A DNA stretch of 64,000 nt from NCBI GenBank assembly GCA_902777355.1, contig CACYTU010000006.1:1-64000 (forward strand). Direction: 5' to 3'. Shown piece after piece: positions 7,976 through 16,969 of this stretch (position 1 is its first letter; each line of letters starts with the position of its first letter). This DNA comes from an uncultured Lachnospiraceae bacterium (lineage in GTDB: Bacteria > Bacillota > Clostridia > Lachnospirales > Lachnospiraceae). The notes below the pieces were generated by a model. The model made no database searches and had not been told where the DNA came from. It was given only the letters and a program-made list of their open reading frames with translations. Both the position numbers and the translations under genes were made by a program.

Positions 7976-10653
7976 GCAAACCCTGCATACATGATTTTCT
8001 GGCCGCAGTCGTCAAACAGTACGGTAACTTTATAATCCCTGGGTGTCTTCTCTATGGCCTTGACGATACCGTCCCCGTATTTGACATGCCGCACCCGGTC
8101 GCCATTCGTGTAGTCCGGCTTTCCGGGAGCGTCGTTTCCTTTTTTTGCCCCTGTTGTCTTCCCGGTCCTGCCCGCAGTAGTTCTGGCAATGTAGGGTTTT
8201 CTGGCGTCGTCTGTATGAGGCCTGACATTGACGGCTTTGGGCCGTCTGTCCTGCCTGCCCGCGGATAAGGAGGAAGAAGCTTCTGCCCCTTCCCTGGCCT
8301 GACTGCCTGTTCCGTATGTTCCGCCTGCGGACGAAGCCGGATCTGCGTTTCTGCCGGCGGCAGGTGCCTTTTTCCCCAATGGGCTGCCAAATCCGGGAAG
8401 TTCCGAGATGTCTTTTCCAAATCCGGGGTTAGTGCCGGTACCAAAAAGTCCTCTTTTGCCGGATTCTGCTGCAGAAGATCTGCCGGCATCAAAGAGTCCG
8501 CCCTGACCCGATCCCCCGGCTGATGATCTGCCGGCACCAAAGAGTCCGCTTTTTCCGGATCCTGCTGCAGGAAATCTGCCGCTGCCGCCTCTTCGCACCG
8601 AGCCGAAGCCGAAGTCATCTGTATCACCGAAGCTAAAGTCATCTGAACCGCTGAAATCATCGTAGTCTTCGTCGCGGAAACTGTAGCTTCTTCTTCCCCT
8701 TCCGGAGCCGCTCTCATCCAGCAGTTGCTCCGGAATCTCGGCCAGAAACCGGCTTATGGGATTATACTGCACTTCCCCCCGCATCATACGGGTCCTTGCA
8801 CTGGTGAGAGTGAGGTCCTCCATGGCCCGGGTGATACCCACATAGGCCAGGCGCCGCTCCTCTTCGACCGCTTCGCCTGTGTAGTCCTGGAGGGACTGGT
8901 AGCTGGGAAAAACGTTGTCCTCCATGCCGGTGATATACACGTGGGGAAACTCAAGTCCCTTGGCGCTGTGCAGTGTCATGAGCAGGACGCGGTTATCCCC
9001 CTCCTCGACACTGTCGATGTCCGCGACCAGGGCGACATCCTCGAGAAAGCCGGAAAGAGTGGCTTCAGTATCCTCTTCTTCCATTCGCTGCTCGTAATCC
9101 GCCAGCTTGCCGATCAGTTCTTCTATGTTGTTCTCACGGTCATCGGCATCCTCTTCGCCCGAGGCCCGGAGAGCATCGATATAACCCGTTGCTTCGAGAA
9201 CATGCCTGGCCAGATCAACAAGAGTGTGGGTTAAGCCGTACTCCCTGCACTCCTGGATCATATCCGCAAAGTCCCTGAGTTTGAGCCCTGCTTTTTTGAC
9301 GCCGGGAATCTGGTCCCCCTTTTCCATCACTGAGAAGAGACTTGTATCTTCCTGCGCTGCGTAGTCTGCGGCACGGCTCAGTGTCGTCGCCCCGATCCCT
9401 CTTCTGGGAACATTGATGATCCTGCGGACAGCCAGATCGTCGCGTCCGTTGTCGATGGTCTTGAGATAGGCCAGCACGTCCTTGATCTCTCTTCTGTCAT
9501 AGAAATTGGTTCCGCCGACCACATTGTAGGGGATCGATCCCAGGACAAACCTTTCCTCCAACAGACGGGACTGGGCATTGGTCCTGTAAAGAACGGCAAA
9601 ACTGCTGTAGTTCAGTGAGCTGTCCCGGCTGATTTTGGACTTGATATCCTCCGCTACAAAGGAGGCCTCTTCCATGGCAGTCGAAAAGCTCCTGACATGG
9701 ACCCTGCCCCCCGCCCCGTGATCTGTCCAGAGGGATTTGTCTTTTCTGGTCCGGTTGTTGCGGATCACGGCGTTGGCGGCGTCCAGGATATTCTGGGTCG
9801 ACCGGTAGTTCTGCTCCAGGCGGACCACCATGGCATCCGGATATACTTTTTCAAAATCGAGGATGTTCCTGATATCGGCACCGCGGAACTTGTAGATAGA
9901 CTGGTCGTCGTCACCCACGACGCAGAGGTTTTTATGGGCGCCTGCCAGAAGGCGTACCAGTTCGAACTGGGCTCCGTTGGTGTCCTGGTATTCATCCACC
10001 ATGATATAGCGAAAGCGCTGCTGATACATCTCCAATACTTCGTCGTGGGAGTGGAAAAGCTCCACGGTCAGCATGAGAAGATCGTCAAAATCCAACGCAT
10101 TATTTTTGCGCAGAAGGCGCTGGTATTCCTCATAGGCCATGCCGATCTGCTTCTTGCGGAAACTGACACCGTCGTTTTCCTCCCGGAACATAAGGGGAGT
10201 CAGAAGCTCGTTTTTGGCAGCGGAAATACAGGAGAGGATCTCCCTCTCCCTCAGGTCTTTTGTGTTGATGCGGAGAGTCTTGCAGGCCTCCTTCATCAGT
10301 GTCTTCTGATCATCGGTATCATAGATCGCGAAAGCAGGCTCATAGCCCAGCAGATCAATGTGGCGCCTCAGAATGCGGACGCACATGGAATGGAAAGTGG
10401 AGATCCAGACTCCGTGGGAATTTCCTCCCAGGATCTTATCCACCCGCTCCCGCATCTCACCGGCAGCCTTGTTGGTAAAGGTGATCGCGAGAATATTCCA
10501 GGGATTCACCTCGCACTCGTCGATCAGATATGCGATGCGGTGCGTGATCACACGTGTCTTTCCGCTGCCGGCACCCGCCAGGATCAGGACAGGTCCCTCC
10601 GTCTGGAAGCAGGCTTTCTGCTGCTCCCGGTTCAATGTTTCATATATGGACAT
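7957..10653 (-). CDS. pcrA: UvrD/PcrA-type DNA helicase with an expanded repeat linker
   Basis: This is a superfamily 1A 3'-5' helicase that acts in excision repair, removal of RecA filaments and clearing of replication conflicts. Walker A is GAGSGKT (near residue 27). DEYQDTN, QNYRS, TLHSAKGLEF and YVGITRA mark the later helicase motifs. The C-terminal Tudor-like domain that binds RNA polymerase is present (GDRVRHVKYGDGIVKAIE). Between the helicase core and that domain lies a linker of about 230 residues rich in Gly and Ser, with 16-residue repeats containing GLFGAGRSS. The protein is therefore about 150 residues longer than usual. The ATG at 10653 (SIYETLN) follows GGAG with a rather long spacer; an upstream ATG at 10692 has no ribosome site. 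Confidence 0.93.
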   Translation of the reverse strand: MSIYETLNREQQKACFQTEGPVLILAGAGSGKTRVITHRIAYLIDECEVNPWNILAITFTNKAAGEMRERVDKILGGNSHGVWISTFHSMCVRILRRHIDLLGYEPAFAIYDTDDQKTLMKEACKTLRINTKDLREREILSCISAAKNELLTPLMFREENDGVSFRKKQIGMAYEEYQRLLRKNNALDFDDLLMLTVELFHSHDEVLEMYQQRFRYIMVDEYQDTNGAQFELVRLLAGAHKNLCVVGDDDQSIYKFRGADIRNILDFEKVYPDAMVVRLEQNYRSTQNILDAANAVIRNNRTRKDKSLWTDHGAGGRVHVRSFSTAMEEASFVAEDIKSKISRDSSLNYSSFAVLYRTNAQSRLLEERFVLGSIPYNVVGGTNFYDRREIKDVLAYLKTIDNGRDDLAVRRIINVPRRGIGATTLSRAADYAAQEDTSLFSVMEKGDQIPGVKKAGLKLRDFADMIQECREYGLTHTLVDLARHVLEATGYIDALRASGEEDADDRENNIEELIGKLADYEQRMEEEDTEATLSGFLEDVALVADIDSVEEGDNRVLLMTLHSAKGLEFPHVYITGMEDNVFPSYQSLQDYTGEAVEEERRLAYVGITRAMEDLTLTSARTRMMRGEVQYNPISRFLAEIPEQLLDESGSGRGRRSYSFRDEDYDDFSGSDDFSFGDTDDFGFGSVRRGGSGRFPAAGSGKSGLFGAGRSSAGGSGQGGLFDAGRSSAAESGKRGLFGTGTNPGFGKDISELPGFGSPLGKKAPAAGRNADPASSAGGTYGTGSQAREGAEASSSLSAGRQDRRPKAVNVRPHTDDARKPYIARTTAGRTGKTTGAKKGNDAPGKPDYTNGDRVRHVKYGDGIVKAIEKTPRDYKVTVLFDDCGQKIMYAGFAKLQKL
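8430..8590. repeat. 48-bp in-frame repeat in the pcrA linker
   Basis: GATCTGCCGGCA(T/C)CAAAGAG recurs at 8477 and 8525, with a more diverged copy near 8573, a period of 48 bases (16 codons). It encodes the GLF(G/D)AGRSS-type repeats of the PcrA linker. The reading frame is kept through all copies. Confidence 0.75.
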
Positions 10654-10857
10654 AAATGGTTTCTTTCTCCATTTCAATGATTCGTTATTCATGTCACGCA
10701 GCCATTGACGCTTTATCTTTTAAAATATGCGGCACGCAGACATGGATGCACTTTCTTTTGTATGTGCGGTAAACCACCTAAGGATTCTCTTTCTTTTTAT
10801 GATATGCGGTAAACCGCCATGAAACAGGAGCTGGTGATCACCGCTGTAAAGTCCGGC

Positions 10858-11595
10858 TCAGTAAAGATCCGAATCCAGGATTTTTTCGATCAGGAGCTTT
10901 CGCACATAGACCTCGGCGCTGAGGCGGCAGATCAGAGAGAACCGCTGCAGCAAGGCACGGTCCTCTTCCGGAATATCGCCGAATTGGCCGGAAGCCAGTT
11001 CGATCTGCTCCGTAATCTCCCGATGGATCTTGGGCAGCATCTCTTCGATATCATTCCTGATGCGGTCATAGATTTCCGAGAGCTGCAGGGCATGAGGCGC
11101 TCCGGCTTTGTCCTGCATCTCTTTCATTTCACTCTGAGTAAGTCTCTGTTCACCGGCTGTTCGTCTTTTTTCAGAGGACTCCCTTCTCTTTTCGCCTGTG
11201 TCACGCCTTTTATCAGAAGCCTCTCTTTTTTTGTCCGCAAGCGCTTCCGGCGCGCTGTACTCTATGACAGGCGTGGTGATCGATTTTATGTCACTGATGG
11301 AAAGAAAGCTCTTCATGTAATAGATCATGATCAGCAGCATCATATGGTCACGGCTGTATTTCTTTTTCACAGGCGGATGCAGGACCTTGTTCTTGACATA
11401 ATTGTTGATCATGGTCTTGGTCAGAAATTTGTCTCCCTCAGGATCACGGGAAATCGGACGCAGATTGTCCTGCAGGAAGGTCGTGACCTGATCCATGTAG
11501 AGATCGATCCCCGGGATATCCACCGCGCGGATATTGGGAAAGTTCTCGAAAATCTCTTCCAGAATTCTTTCTGTTTCACCTTTTCTGGTACTCAT
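10858..11595 (-). CDS. DUF1836 domain protein with a charged heptad-repeat insertion
   Basis: DUF1836 proteins are small Firmicutes proteins with a MerR-like helix-turn-helix fold; their targets are mostly unknown. The family core is clear: IDLYMDQVTTFL, LTKTMINNYVKNKVL and HPPVKKKYSRDHMM, then an IYYMKSFLSISDIKSI segment. Between the core and the C-terminal helix bundle (about residues 121-149) are tandem seven-residue units of the form D/E-K-R-R-x-x-x, which should form one long charged helix. The ATG at 11595 follows GGAGGACATTCCCC. The gene lies between recN and pcrA, 100 and 204 bases away, possibly as part of the same transcript. Confidence 0.85.
   Translation of the reverse strand: MSTRKGETERILEEIFENFPNIRAVDIPGIDLYMDQVTTFLQDNLRPISRDPEGDKFLTKTMINNYVKNKVLHPPVKKKYSRDHMMLLIMIYYMKSFLSISDIKSITTPVIEYSAPEALADKKREASDKRRDTGEKRRESSEKRRTAGEQRLTQSEMKEMQDKAGAPHALQLSEIYDRIRNDIEEMLPKIHREITEQIELASGQFGDIPEEDRALLQRFSLICRLSAEVYVRKLLIEKILDSDLY
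11149..11235. repeat. 21-bp in-frame repeat encoding heptads
   Basis: Four to five 21-base units encode D/E-K-R-R-x-x-x inside the DUF1836 gene (residues about 121-149). The DNA units are similar enough to indicate tandem duplication. Confidence 0.75.
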
Positions 11596-11695
11596 GGGGA
11601 ATGTCCTCCCTCCGTATTATCCGGTCCTGAATCGACTCAGATCTGTCATCGTGAATCATTCCATCGCGCAGCCTGTCACCTCGCCGGACCCTGTA

Positions 11696-13381
11696 TCAGC
11701 CTGCCGCCTCTTTCTCTTCGGCGGCGGTCTTTTTCATTTCTATGGCGTTTTCCAGAGCTGCGGAAGAAATCTCTCCCGCGCCCAGGAGTCTGGCCAGTTC
11801 CCGGTCGCTCTCACCTGGCTGCAGTCTGCGTATGTGGGTAGCCGTGCTGTCATCACCTGCCTCTTTGGCGATCAGGTAATGGCTGTCCTGCATGGCAGCA
11901 ATCTGGGGAAGATGCGTGATGCAGAGGATCTGATGGTCCTTTGCCAGCCTTCCCATTCGGCCGGAAACCTTCCAGGCAGTCTGTCCGCTGATGCCGGTGT
12001 CGATCTCGTCGAAAATAAAGGTGTATATGTCATCCTTGCCGGCAAAGACCGTCTTGAGCGCCAGCATGATCCTGGAGAGTTCGCCGCCGCTCGCGACCTG
12101 TTCAAGGGGACGCAGCGGTTCTCCGGGATTCATGGAGATATGCATGGAGACATGGTCCCAGCCGTCAGGTCCGGGATGGTCCCTGTCGGGCTCCACTTTG
12201 ATGGCGAACTCCACTCTGAGGAAATTGAGCTCAAGGAGGGCAGCCTTCATACCGGAAGCAAATTCCTCCGCCGCCTTCAGTCTCTCCACGGTCAGCTTGT
12301 CACAGGCCTCTTCCAGCATTTGGCGTTCACGGGCGATCTGTGAGGAAAGGGCTGATCTCCTGGCTTCATATGCCTGAAGGAAATCGATCCGGTCCCGCCG
12401 CTTTTGCAGCGCCTCCATAATCTCCTCAAATGTCCTTCCGTACTTATCCTGGCAGCGGCGGATTACATCGAGACGGTCCTCGATCTCATTGAGTCTTGCC
12501 GGATTGAAAGACAGACCTTCGACATAGTCTGACAGACTGCGGTTAAAATCAGAGAGAAGATCGTCTATTTCCGACAGCTGCCCGTAAATGGAGTCCAGGT
12601 TCTCATCGATTCCGGCGACCTGAGAGAGATCCCTGCAGGCCCGTCCGATCATTTCCGCGGCCCCGCCCTCGGCGGTCAGCCGGTATGCTTCCGAAGCCGA
12701 TTCGCTGATCTTGCGGAAACTTCCCAGTATCCTCTGCTCTCGCTCCAGTTCTTCCTCCTCTCCTTCCCTGAGGGCAGCCGCTTCGATCTCGTCGGCCTCG
12801 TAGGTGAGAAGGTCCATCTCCCGCAGACGGGCAGATTCATCCATATCGTCCTTTTTCCATTCATCGGAAAGGGTTTTCCATCTCCGGTAACTTTCGGCAG
12901 CCTGTGATAAAAGCGGGGTGATCTCATCCCCGCCGTACTCATCCAGCGTCTTTCTCTGGGCTTCTCTGCGCAGAAGCCGCTGATTTTCCCGCTGCCCGTA
13001 TATATCGATCAGAAGCTCTCCCGCCTCCCTGAGCTGCTTTAAAGTCACAGTCTCTCCGCAGATCGAGCAGATGCTGCGGTTGGGGAGAATCTTTCTCTTG
13101 ATCAGAATGATGCCGTCCTCTTCAGGTTCAAGGCCGAGTTCTTCTATCTTTTTCAGTTGGCCCGCGTTGTCCGCCCGGAAAGTCAGCTCGATCAGAGCAT
13201 ATTCTGATCCGGTTCTGATAATGCTCTTGTCGGCGCGGGCACCGAGTCCGAGATTGATCGATCCGATGATGATCGATTTTCCTGCACCGGTCTCTCCGGT
13301 CAGGATGTTCAGGCCATCGGTAAACATGACCTCTTCTTCTTCGATAAGAGCCAGATTTTTCACATGAAGGCTCAGCAGCAT
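11696..13381 (-). CDS. recN: DNA repair protein RecN
   Basis: RecN is an SMC-like ATPase recruited early to DNA double-strand breaks. The N-terminal ATPase half carries Walker A (GETGAGKS). The central region is coiled-coil (long Glu/Arg-rich helices around residues 150-380). The C-terminal half has the ABC signature region (ASGGELSRIMLALK) and Walker B (FDEIDTGISG). The length of 561 residues is normal. I chose the ATG at 13381 because GGGAGGGAAAT precedes it; an in-frame start 54 bases upstream gives a tail unlike the family. It follows argR by 157 bases, the usual argR-recN order of Firmicutes. Confidence 0.95.
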   Translation of the reverse strand: MLLSLHVKNLALIEEEEVMFTDGLNILTGETGAGKSIIIGSINLGLGARADKSIIRTGSEYALIELTFRADNAGQLKKIEELGLEPEEDGIILIKRKILPNRSICSICGETVTLKQLREAGELLIDIYGQRENQRLLRREAQRKTLDEYGGDEITPLLSQAAESYRRWKTLSDEWKKDDMDESARLREMDLLTYEADEIEAAALREGEEEELEREQRILGSFRKISESASEAYRLTAEGGAAEMIGRACRDLSQVAGIDENLDSIYGQLSEIDDLLSDFNRSLSDYVEGLSFNPARLNEIEDRLDVIRRCQDKYGRTFEEIMEALQKRRDRIDFLQAYEARRSALSSQIARERQMLEEACDKLTVERLKAAEEFASGMKAALLELNFLRVEFAIKVEPDRDHPGPDGWDHVSMHISMNPGEPLRPLEQVASGGELSRIMLALKTVFAGKDDIYTFIFDEIDTGISGQTAWKVSGRMGRLAKDHQILCITHLPQIAAMQDSHYLIAKEAGDDSTATHIRRLQPGESDRELARLLGAGEISSAALENAIEMKKTAAEEKEAAG

Positions 13382-13538
13382 ATTTCCCTCCCTAAGAAAA
13401 TAGAAAGTCCGGACTCTCCCGCCCCCTCGCGGCATTTTCTATAATACCGGAAGAATACTCCCGGGGAGGCAGGATCCGTTTTTGTAAAACCGTTCGAAAT
13501 GTTCCGGCAAAATCTTCGACTGCCCTATGCGGGTTTCT

Positions 13539-13994
13539 TTAGCCGCCCCACAAATCGGTACGGAGCCTGACGCGGGCTTCTTCAGCTGCCTCATTGGTCT
13601 TCAGGACAGCCATGATCGTATCGTCGCCGGCAATGCATCCTACAATGCCTGCCACAGACATGCTGTCGATGGCAGCGGCAGCTGCCATAGCCATCCCGGC
13701 CTCGGTCTTGATCACGAGGATATTCTGCGCGCTGTCGATGCTCCTCACGGAGTCCCTCAGGACGCGCAGCAGCCTGTTCTGTTCCAGATTCCCCTGAGGC
13801 ATAGGTACCGCATAAATATTTTTGCCGTCAGATGTCTGTCTTTTCAGGAGCCGGAGTTTGCGGATATCCCGGGAGACTGTCGCCTGGGTCACTTCAAATC
13901 CCCTTTTCCGCAGTTCTCCCTGCAGTTCCTCCTGTGTAAATATTTCGTTGTTCTGTACGATCTCTATGATCGCCTCACGCCTTTTATTTTTCAT
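13539..13994 (-). CDS. argR: Arginine repressor ArgR
   Basis: ArgR is a hexameric repressor that uses L-arginine as co-repressor and controls arginine biosynthesis and catabolism genes. The N-terminal winged helix has the recognition helix TQATVSRDIRKL. The C-terminal trimerisation domain has the arginine-binding motif GCIAGDDT. At 151 residues it is full length. The ribosome site is weak (GGGATTGAATT before the ATG). It lies 41 bases downstream of nadK, so the two are probably cotranscribed. No clear ARG box was searched for across the window, so its targets here are unknown. Confidence 0.95.
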   Translation of the reverse strand: MKNKRREAIIEIVQNNEIFTQEELQGELRKRGFEVTQATVSRDIRKLRLLKRQTSDGKNIYAVPMPQGNLEQNRLLRVLRDSVRSIDSAQNILVIKTEAGMAMAAAAAIDSMSVAGIVGCIAGDDTIMAVLKTNEAAEEARVRLRTDLWGG

Positions 13995-14035
13995 AATTCA
14001 ATCCCATGGCTGTGTGCCGCAACTATGTATTGGTC

Positions 14036-14896
14036 TTAAATGGAATAGAATTTCCTGTGCAGTGTCTGCAGAAAGCTCTGCTTTCTGATCCGGATCAGAC
14101 GCGTGGTTCCCACTGAGCTGGAAATATTGATCCTGTCCCCGCTCTTGAGGGAAACCCCTGATCCCCCGTCAAAAAAGCACTCGGCCGACAATTCCTTCCC
14201 GTTGCGTGGAGGAAGCATTTCAATCACAATTTTGTCACTGGACGAGAGAATAATACTCCTGTTGTTCAGTGTGTGCGGACTGATCGGAGTCATCAGAATC
14301 AGTCTGGCTTTGGGCTCCACAATGGGGCCGCCGGCAGACATATTGTAAGCCGTGGAACCTGTCGCTGTCGAGATGATCACGCCGTCCGCATTGTAGCGGT
14401 TGAGGAACTGTCCGTCCACGTAGACGTTGAACTGAAGAATCTGGAGACCTGAACCGCGTGTGACAACGATATCATTGAGAGCATGTCCATAGGTTTCCGG
14501 ATACATATAGAGATCGGGACCGCTCACGCTGCCGTCCAGCATCATCCTGCTCTCGATCTCATAGCTTCCTTCCAGAACACACAGAAGGGCCTCTTTCCAG
14601 CTGTTACTGTCGATTTCGGCAAGATAGCCCAGATTTCCCAGGTTGATCCCCAGAATAGGAGTTCCTGTTCCCGCACAGATATGGGCCGCTTCGAGGACCG
14701 TCCCGTCTCCGCCCAGAACAAGCAGGCAGTCCGCGCTGATCCTGAGCTGCTCCCGGACTCCTCTTCTCTCTTCTTCCGTATAGAGGACCTGGCAGATTTT
14801 TCCGCGCTCCTGGAGAAAAGCACAGACTTTTTCAGAAAACTGATGGTCTTTGTCCTTTGCCCTGTTGGCAAGGATAAAAAAACGTTCAATACTCAT
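14036..14896 (-). CDS. nadK: NAD kinase
   Basis: NAD kinase phosphorylates NAD to NADP using ATP or polyphosphate. The family motifs GGDGT (VLGGDGTVLEAAH) and NLGNLGYLAEID are present, as is the glycine-rich NAD site with TATGSTAYNMSAGG. At 286 residues it has normal length. It lies in the tlyA-nadK-argR-recN series, 72 bases after tlyA. The ATG at 14896 has only a distant GGAG, but no other start fits the family N-terminus (MSIERFFILANRAKD) better. Confidence 0.95.
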   Translation of the reverse strand: MSIERFFILANRAKDKDHQFSEKVCAFLQERGKICQVLYTEEERRGVREQLRISADCLLVLGGDGTVLEAAHICAGTGTPILGINLGNLGYLAEIDSNSWKEALLCVLEGSYEIESRMMLDGSVSGPDLYMYPETYGHALNDIVVTRGSGLQILQFNVYVDGQFLNRYNADGVIISTATGSTAYNMSAGGPIVEPKARLILMTPISPHTLNNRSIILSSSDKIVIEMLPPRNGKELSAECFFDGGSGVSLKSGDRINISSSVGTTRLIRIRKQSFLQTLHRKFYSI

Positions 14897-14968
14897 AGTT
14901 GTGATTATGATCTCCGTTCACAGACTCAATTGTAAGAAGCCGCGAGCTGTTATGCGCGTACCGCGTTC

Positions 14969-15847
14969 TCACAGCGTCTCATGGGATCTGCGGACAATCT
15001 CCCGGATCTCTTCCCTTGTTTCATCCCGTATTTTATCCCGGTCCGGAATGGTTTCCTGCCGGTCTTTTGCGGAAGGATGTTCCTGGTCCCTGTCCCCGCC
15101 GGCATCCTCGTGGTTCCGGCGCAGATACATCAGGTATTCGATATTGCCCTCCGGTCCCCGGATCGGCGACCAGGTGAGTCCCTCCACTGAAAAACCTGTG
15201 TCCCGTGCAATGCCCAGGCAGGTCTCGATGACTTCTTCATGCACCCTGGGGTCTCTCACGACTCCCTTTTTCCCCACCTTTTCCCTGCCGGCCTCAAACT
15301 GGGGTTTGATCAGACACACCATTTCCCCGCCTTCGGGCAGAATGGCCGCGGCGGGAGGCAGGATGCGGGACAGCGATATAAAAGAGACATCCACACTGGC
15401 GAAATCAGGCATTGCCTGAGGATCCAGATCCGCAGCAGTGACATAGCGGAAATTGGTCTTTTCCATACATACCACTCTGGGGTCTTCCCTCAGTTTCCAG
15501 TCCAGCTGGCCGTATCCGACGTCTATGGCATAGACTTTGGCCGCCCCGTTCTGCAGCATGCAGTCCGTGAACCCTCCTGTCGAGGCACCGATATCCATAC
15601 AGACTCTGCCCCTGAGGTCGATCGGGAAGCACTCCATGGCCTTCTCAAGCTTAAGTCCCCCGCGGCTGACATATTTCAGGCCCTGTCCGCGGACTTCTAT
15701 CACGGCCTCGTCCGAAAAGGACGAGCCCGCCTTGTCTTCTTTCTGATTGTTTACATAGACGATCCCGGCCATAATAATGGCCTTTGCCTTCTCTCTGGAG
15801 GGGGCCAGCCCCCGCTCTGTCAACAGGACATCAAGCCTTTTCTTCAT
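14969..15847 (-). CDS. tlyA: TlyA family rRNA 2'-O-methyltransferase
   Basis: TlyA proteins 2'-O-methylate cytidines in 16S and/or 23S rRNA; they were once called hemolysin A. The N-terminal S4 RNA-binding domain (KRLDVLLTERGLAPSREKAK) is followed by an FtsJ-like methyltransferase with the SAM motif DIGASTGGFTD and the downstream GYGQLDWKLR. The last 45 or so residues form a charged tail (RDQEHPSAKDRQE and onward) beyond the usual end of the family. I chose the ATG at 15847, preceded by GGAGCTGAAGAT. It follows ispA directly, although in most Firmicutes dxs lies between them. Confidence 0.93.
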   Translation of the reverse strand: MKKRLDVLLTERGLAPSREKAKAIIMAGIVYVNNQKEDKAGSSFSDEAVIEVRGQGLKYVSRGGLKLEKAMECFPIDLRGRVCMDIGASTGGFTDCMLQNGAAKVYAIDVGYGQLDWKLREDPRVVCMEKTNFRYVTAADLDPQAMPDFASVDVSFISLSRILPPAAAILPEGGEMVCLIKPQFEAGREKVGKKGVVRDPRVHEEVIETCLGIARDTGFSVEGLTWSPIRGPEGNIEYLMYLRRNHEDAGGDRDQEHPSAKDRQETIPDRDKIRDETREEIREIVRRSHETL

Positions 15848-15962
15848 ATCTTCAGCTCCACGGATGTCTGACCGTCTCACAAGGGGCTGCGTCAGCACGT
15901 CCTTTCACTTCCGGGCAGCATGCCCGCCTTTTTTCATTGGGGTTTCCGTCCCGGTTACGCTC

Positions 15963-16895
15963 TTATTTTCTCCTGGATACCAGCCGCAAAATCAGTTCCC
16001 TCAGAAATCCGTCCCTGACTGACAGCTTATCAAATTCCTCAAGTGCCCGGCTGCTCAGTTCCTGTACCCTGCGCGAAGCCCTATCCAGACCGTACAGGGT
16101 CACGTAAGTGGTTTTGCCTTCTTCTTCGTCGCTTCCGACAGGCTTTCCGAGTTCGGCGCTGTCGCCGATCACATCCAGGATATCATCCTGGATCTGGAAT
16201 GCCAGACCCGTGTAGAGGGCAATCTGTTCAAGGCGGCGGATATCTTCTTCGGGGGCGCCGGCAAGAATGGCGCCGATCTCAAATCCGCTGTCGATCAGGC
16301 AGGCTGTCTTGTGGCTGTGGATGTACTGCAGCATGTCACCGGTGACTTCTTCCTGCCTGTTTTCCGCTTCCAGGTCTGCGCACTGGCCGCCCACCATTCC
16401 GTAAATTCCCGCGTTCTTCGCCAGAATCTTCAGAGATCTGATGACAGCAGCGGTTTCCGCAGTAGTCCGGGCAGCTGAAAAAGCGCAGACAGCCGTTTCA
16501 TAGGCAAAGTTCAGAAGGGCATCGCCCGCAAGGACGGCCATCCCTTCTCCGAATACGATGTGGGTGGTCTTCCTGCCCCGCCTGTAGTCATCATCATCCA
16601 TGGCAGGCAGGTCATCGTGTACGAGAGAGTAATTGTGGATCATCTCCAGGGCTGCCATAAAGGGCTCCGCGAGCTCCCGTCTTCCTCCGTACATGTCGCA
16701 GATCCTTGCGATCAGAAGAGGCCTGAGGCGCTTTCCTCCAGCCATGGCACTGTACTGCATGGCTTCGGCGACAAGAGAAGCGTACTGCTCCCCCTCAGGC
16801 ATGTTCCGCGGATCCGGAAGATACTTTTTCAGCACAGACTCACATTCCGCCACAAGAGCATCCATAATTTCTGTAAAAGTTTTTTCATTCTCCAT
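15963..16895 (-). CDS. ispA: Polyprenyl (geranyl/farnesyl) diphosphate synthase
   Basis: This enzyme condenses isopentenyl diphosphate with allylic diphosphates to make the C10-C15 precursors of undecaprenyl phosphate and quinones. The first Asp-rich motif is DDLPAMDDDDYRRG, the second is DDILDV (in QIQDDILDVIGD), and GGKRLRPLL is the N-terminal substrate-binding motif. At 310 residues it is slightly longer than average. It lies 74 bases after xseB in the standard xseA-xseB-ispA order, behind a GGGGGGAT ribosome site. Confidence 0.95.
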   Translation of the reverse strand: MENEKTFTEIMDALVAECESVLKKYLPDPRNMPEGEQYASLVAEAMQYSAMAGGKRLRPLLIARICDMYGGRRELAEPFMAALEMIHNYSLVHDDLPAMDDDDYRRGRKTTHIVFGEGMAVLAGDALLNFAYETAVCAFSAARTTAETAAVIRSLKILAKNAGIYGMVGGQCADLEAENRQEEVTGDMLQYIHSHKTACLIDSGFEIGAILAGAPEEDIRRLEQIALYTGLAFQIQDDILDVIGDSAELGKPVGSDEEEGKTTYVTLYGLDRASRRVQELSSRALEEFDKLSVRDGFLRELILRLVSRRK

Positions 16896-16969
16896 GATCT
16901 ATCCCCCCGGATCTGTTTATGATTCATTCAACCGGATCTGTAACCGGATCTGTATGTGTGCAGCAGCTG

